A stretch of DNA of 64,000 nucleotides, from positions 32,918,503 through 32,982,502 of the forward strand of contig OY726560.1 in assembly GCA_963383645.1 (NCBI GenBank). The letters run 5' to 3'. The notes under the pieces were generated by a model. The model searched no databases, was not told the origin of the DNA, and worked only from the letters and a program-made list of their open reading frames with translations. The stretch comes from Muscardinus avellanarius (taxonomy: Eukaryota; Chordata; Mammalia; Rodentia; Gliridae). The position numbers and the translations under genes are program-made. Every line of letters begins with the position of its first letter. Position 1 is the first letter of the stretch. Shown one piece after another: positions 63,647 to 64,000 of this stretch.

Positions 63647-64000
63647 AGATTTTGTAATAAAAGTATTTAAAATGTGACTTCATATATTGTGTGAAGGCCT
63701 TCTGTTTTAGAAGTTTGCATATTTAATGTGTATATGAGGCACGTTCCAAAATTGGAACTTCTGAAAAGAACTGTCACATGTGATCCCTATATCCTCTTAT
63801 CTCCAGAGTTTTCTTCCATCTCAACCTGCTAAATGAGGAATGGGAGATGACTTAATAGAGTGAAAAATAATTGCAAAAACTTATTAATCTGTGCAATTGT
63901 GTGTAGTTCTTTGGGGACTTTGGGACATGCAAGAACAAATCAAGGTTATGTGTTAAAAAGGAAAGGCAAAACACAGAGGGAAAAGCCTCAGAGTGGCAAT
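63647..64000. other. Unique DNA, no gene recognised
   Basis: No repeat or gene recognised up to the window edge. Confidence 0.5.

Overview
This window is mammalian nuclear DNA, most likely from a squirrel-family rodent (Sciuridae, for example a ground squirrel or marmot). The strongest clue is the dominant repeat. About fifty copies or fragments are a roughly 200-bp dimeric SINE with a 7SL/B1-like left half (core like GGCGTGGTGGCGCACGC ... TTGTAATCCC) and an ID-like right half (core like GTGTAGCTCAGAGGTAGAAT ... CCCCAGTACC). This is the architecture of B1-dID elements known from squirrels and relatives. Older repeats shared by placental mammals (MIR, L2, MLT1-type LTRs, MER5A, a Tigger/MER2-type transposon, L1M 3' ends) confirm a mammal. 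The species call is an inference.

No protein-coding gene, tRNA or rRNA gene, CRISPR array or complete virus is supported. The open frames present are short. They run through SINEs, through microsatellites (giving low-complexity peptides) or through the decayed LINE-1, so the window reads as intergenic or deep-intronic sequence. I cannot tell which, nor which genes flank it.

Layout. 0-11 kb: mostly unique AT-rich DNA with a few SINEs, a MER5A-like copy, an L1M 3' end, MIRs, and two perfect CTCF consensus matches in the same orientation (1205-1219 and 2989-3003). 11-17 kb: a SINE cluster with microsatellite tails, including a triple nest (SINE in SINE in LTR) at 14.2-15.2 kb. 17-23 kb: MIR, L2, an MLT1-type LTR, and long SINE-poor stretches. 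23-30 kb: more SINEs, an L1 3' fragment, a MIR split by a SINE, and a SINE-free block at 26.5-28.6 kb with strong splice-acceptor-like sites. 29.5-33.7 kb: the largest SINE-free interval, holding a Tigger-type element split by an L1 fragment. 33.7-54.6 kb: dense SINEs, four or five LTRs, L1 3' ends, L2 and MIR. 54.6-56.9 kb: SINE-free unique DNA. 58.0-63.2 kb: one degenerate LINE-1 that keeps a 5' UTR, part of ORF1, the ORF2 endonuclease region and the 3' end, but has lost its reverse transcriptase in a deletion marked by a 38-bp SINE stub.

There is no pathway or operon to describe. The points of interest are the retrotransposition stratigraphy, the partial L1 with a repeated, YY1-site-bearing 5' UTR, possible insulator sites, structure-prone DNA, and a few candidate exons that need transcript evidence. 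I found no new biological system that I could defend.
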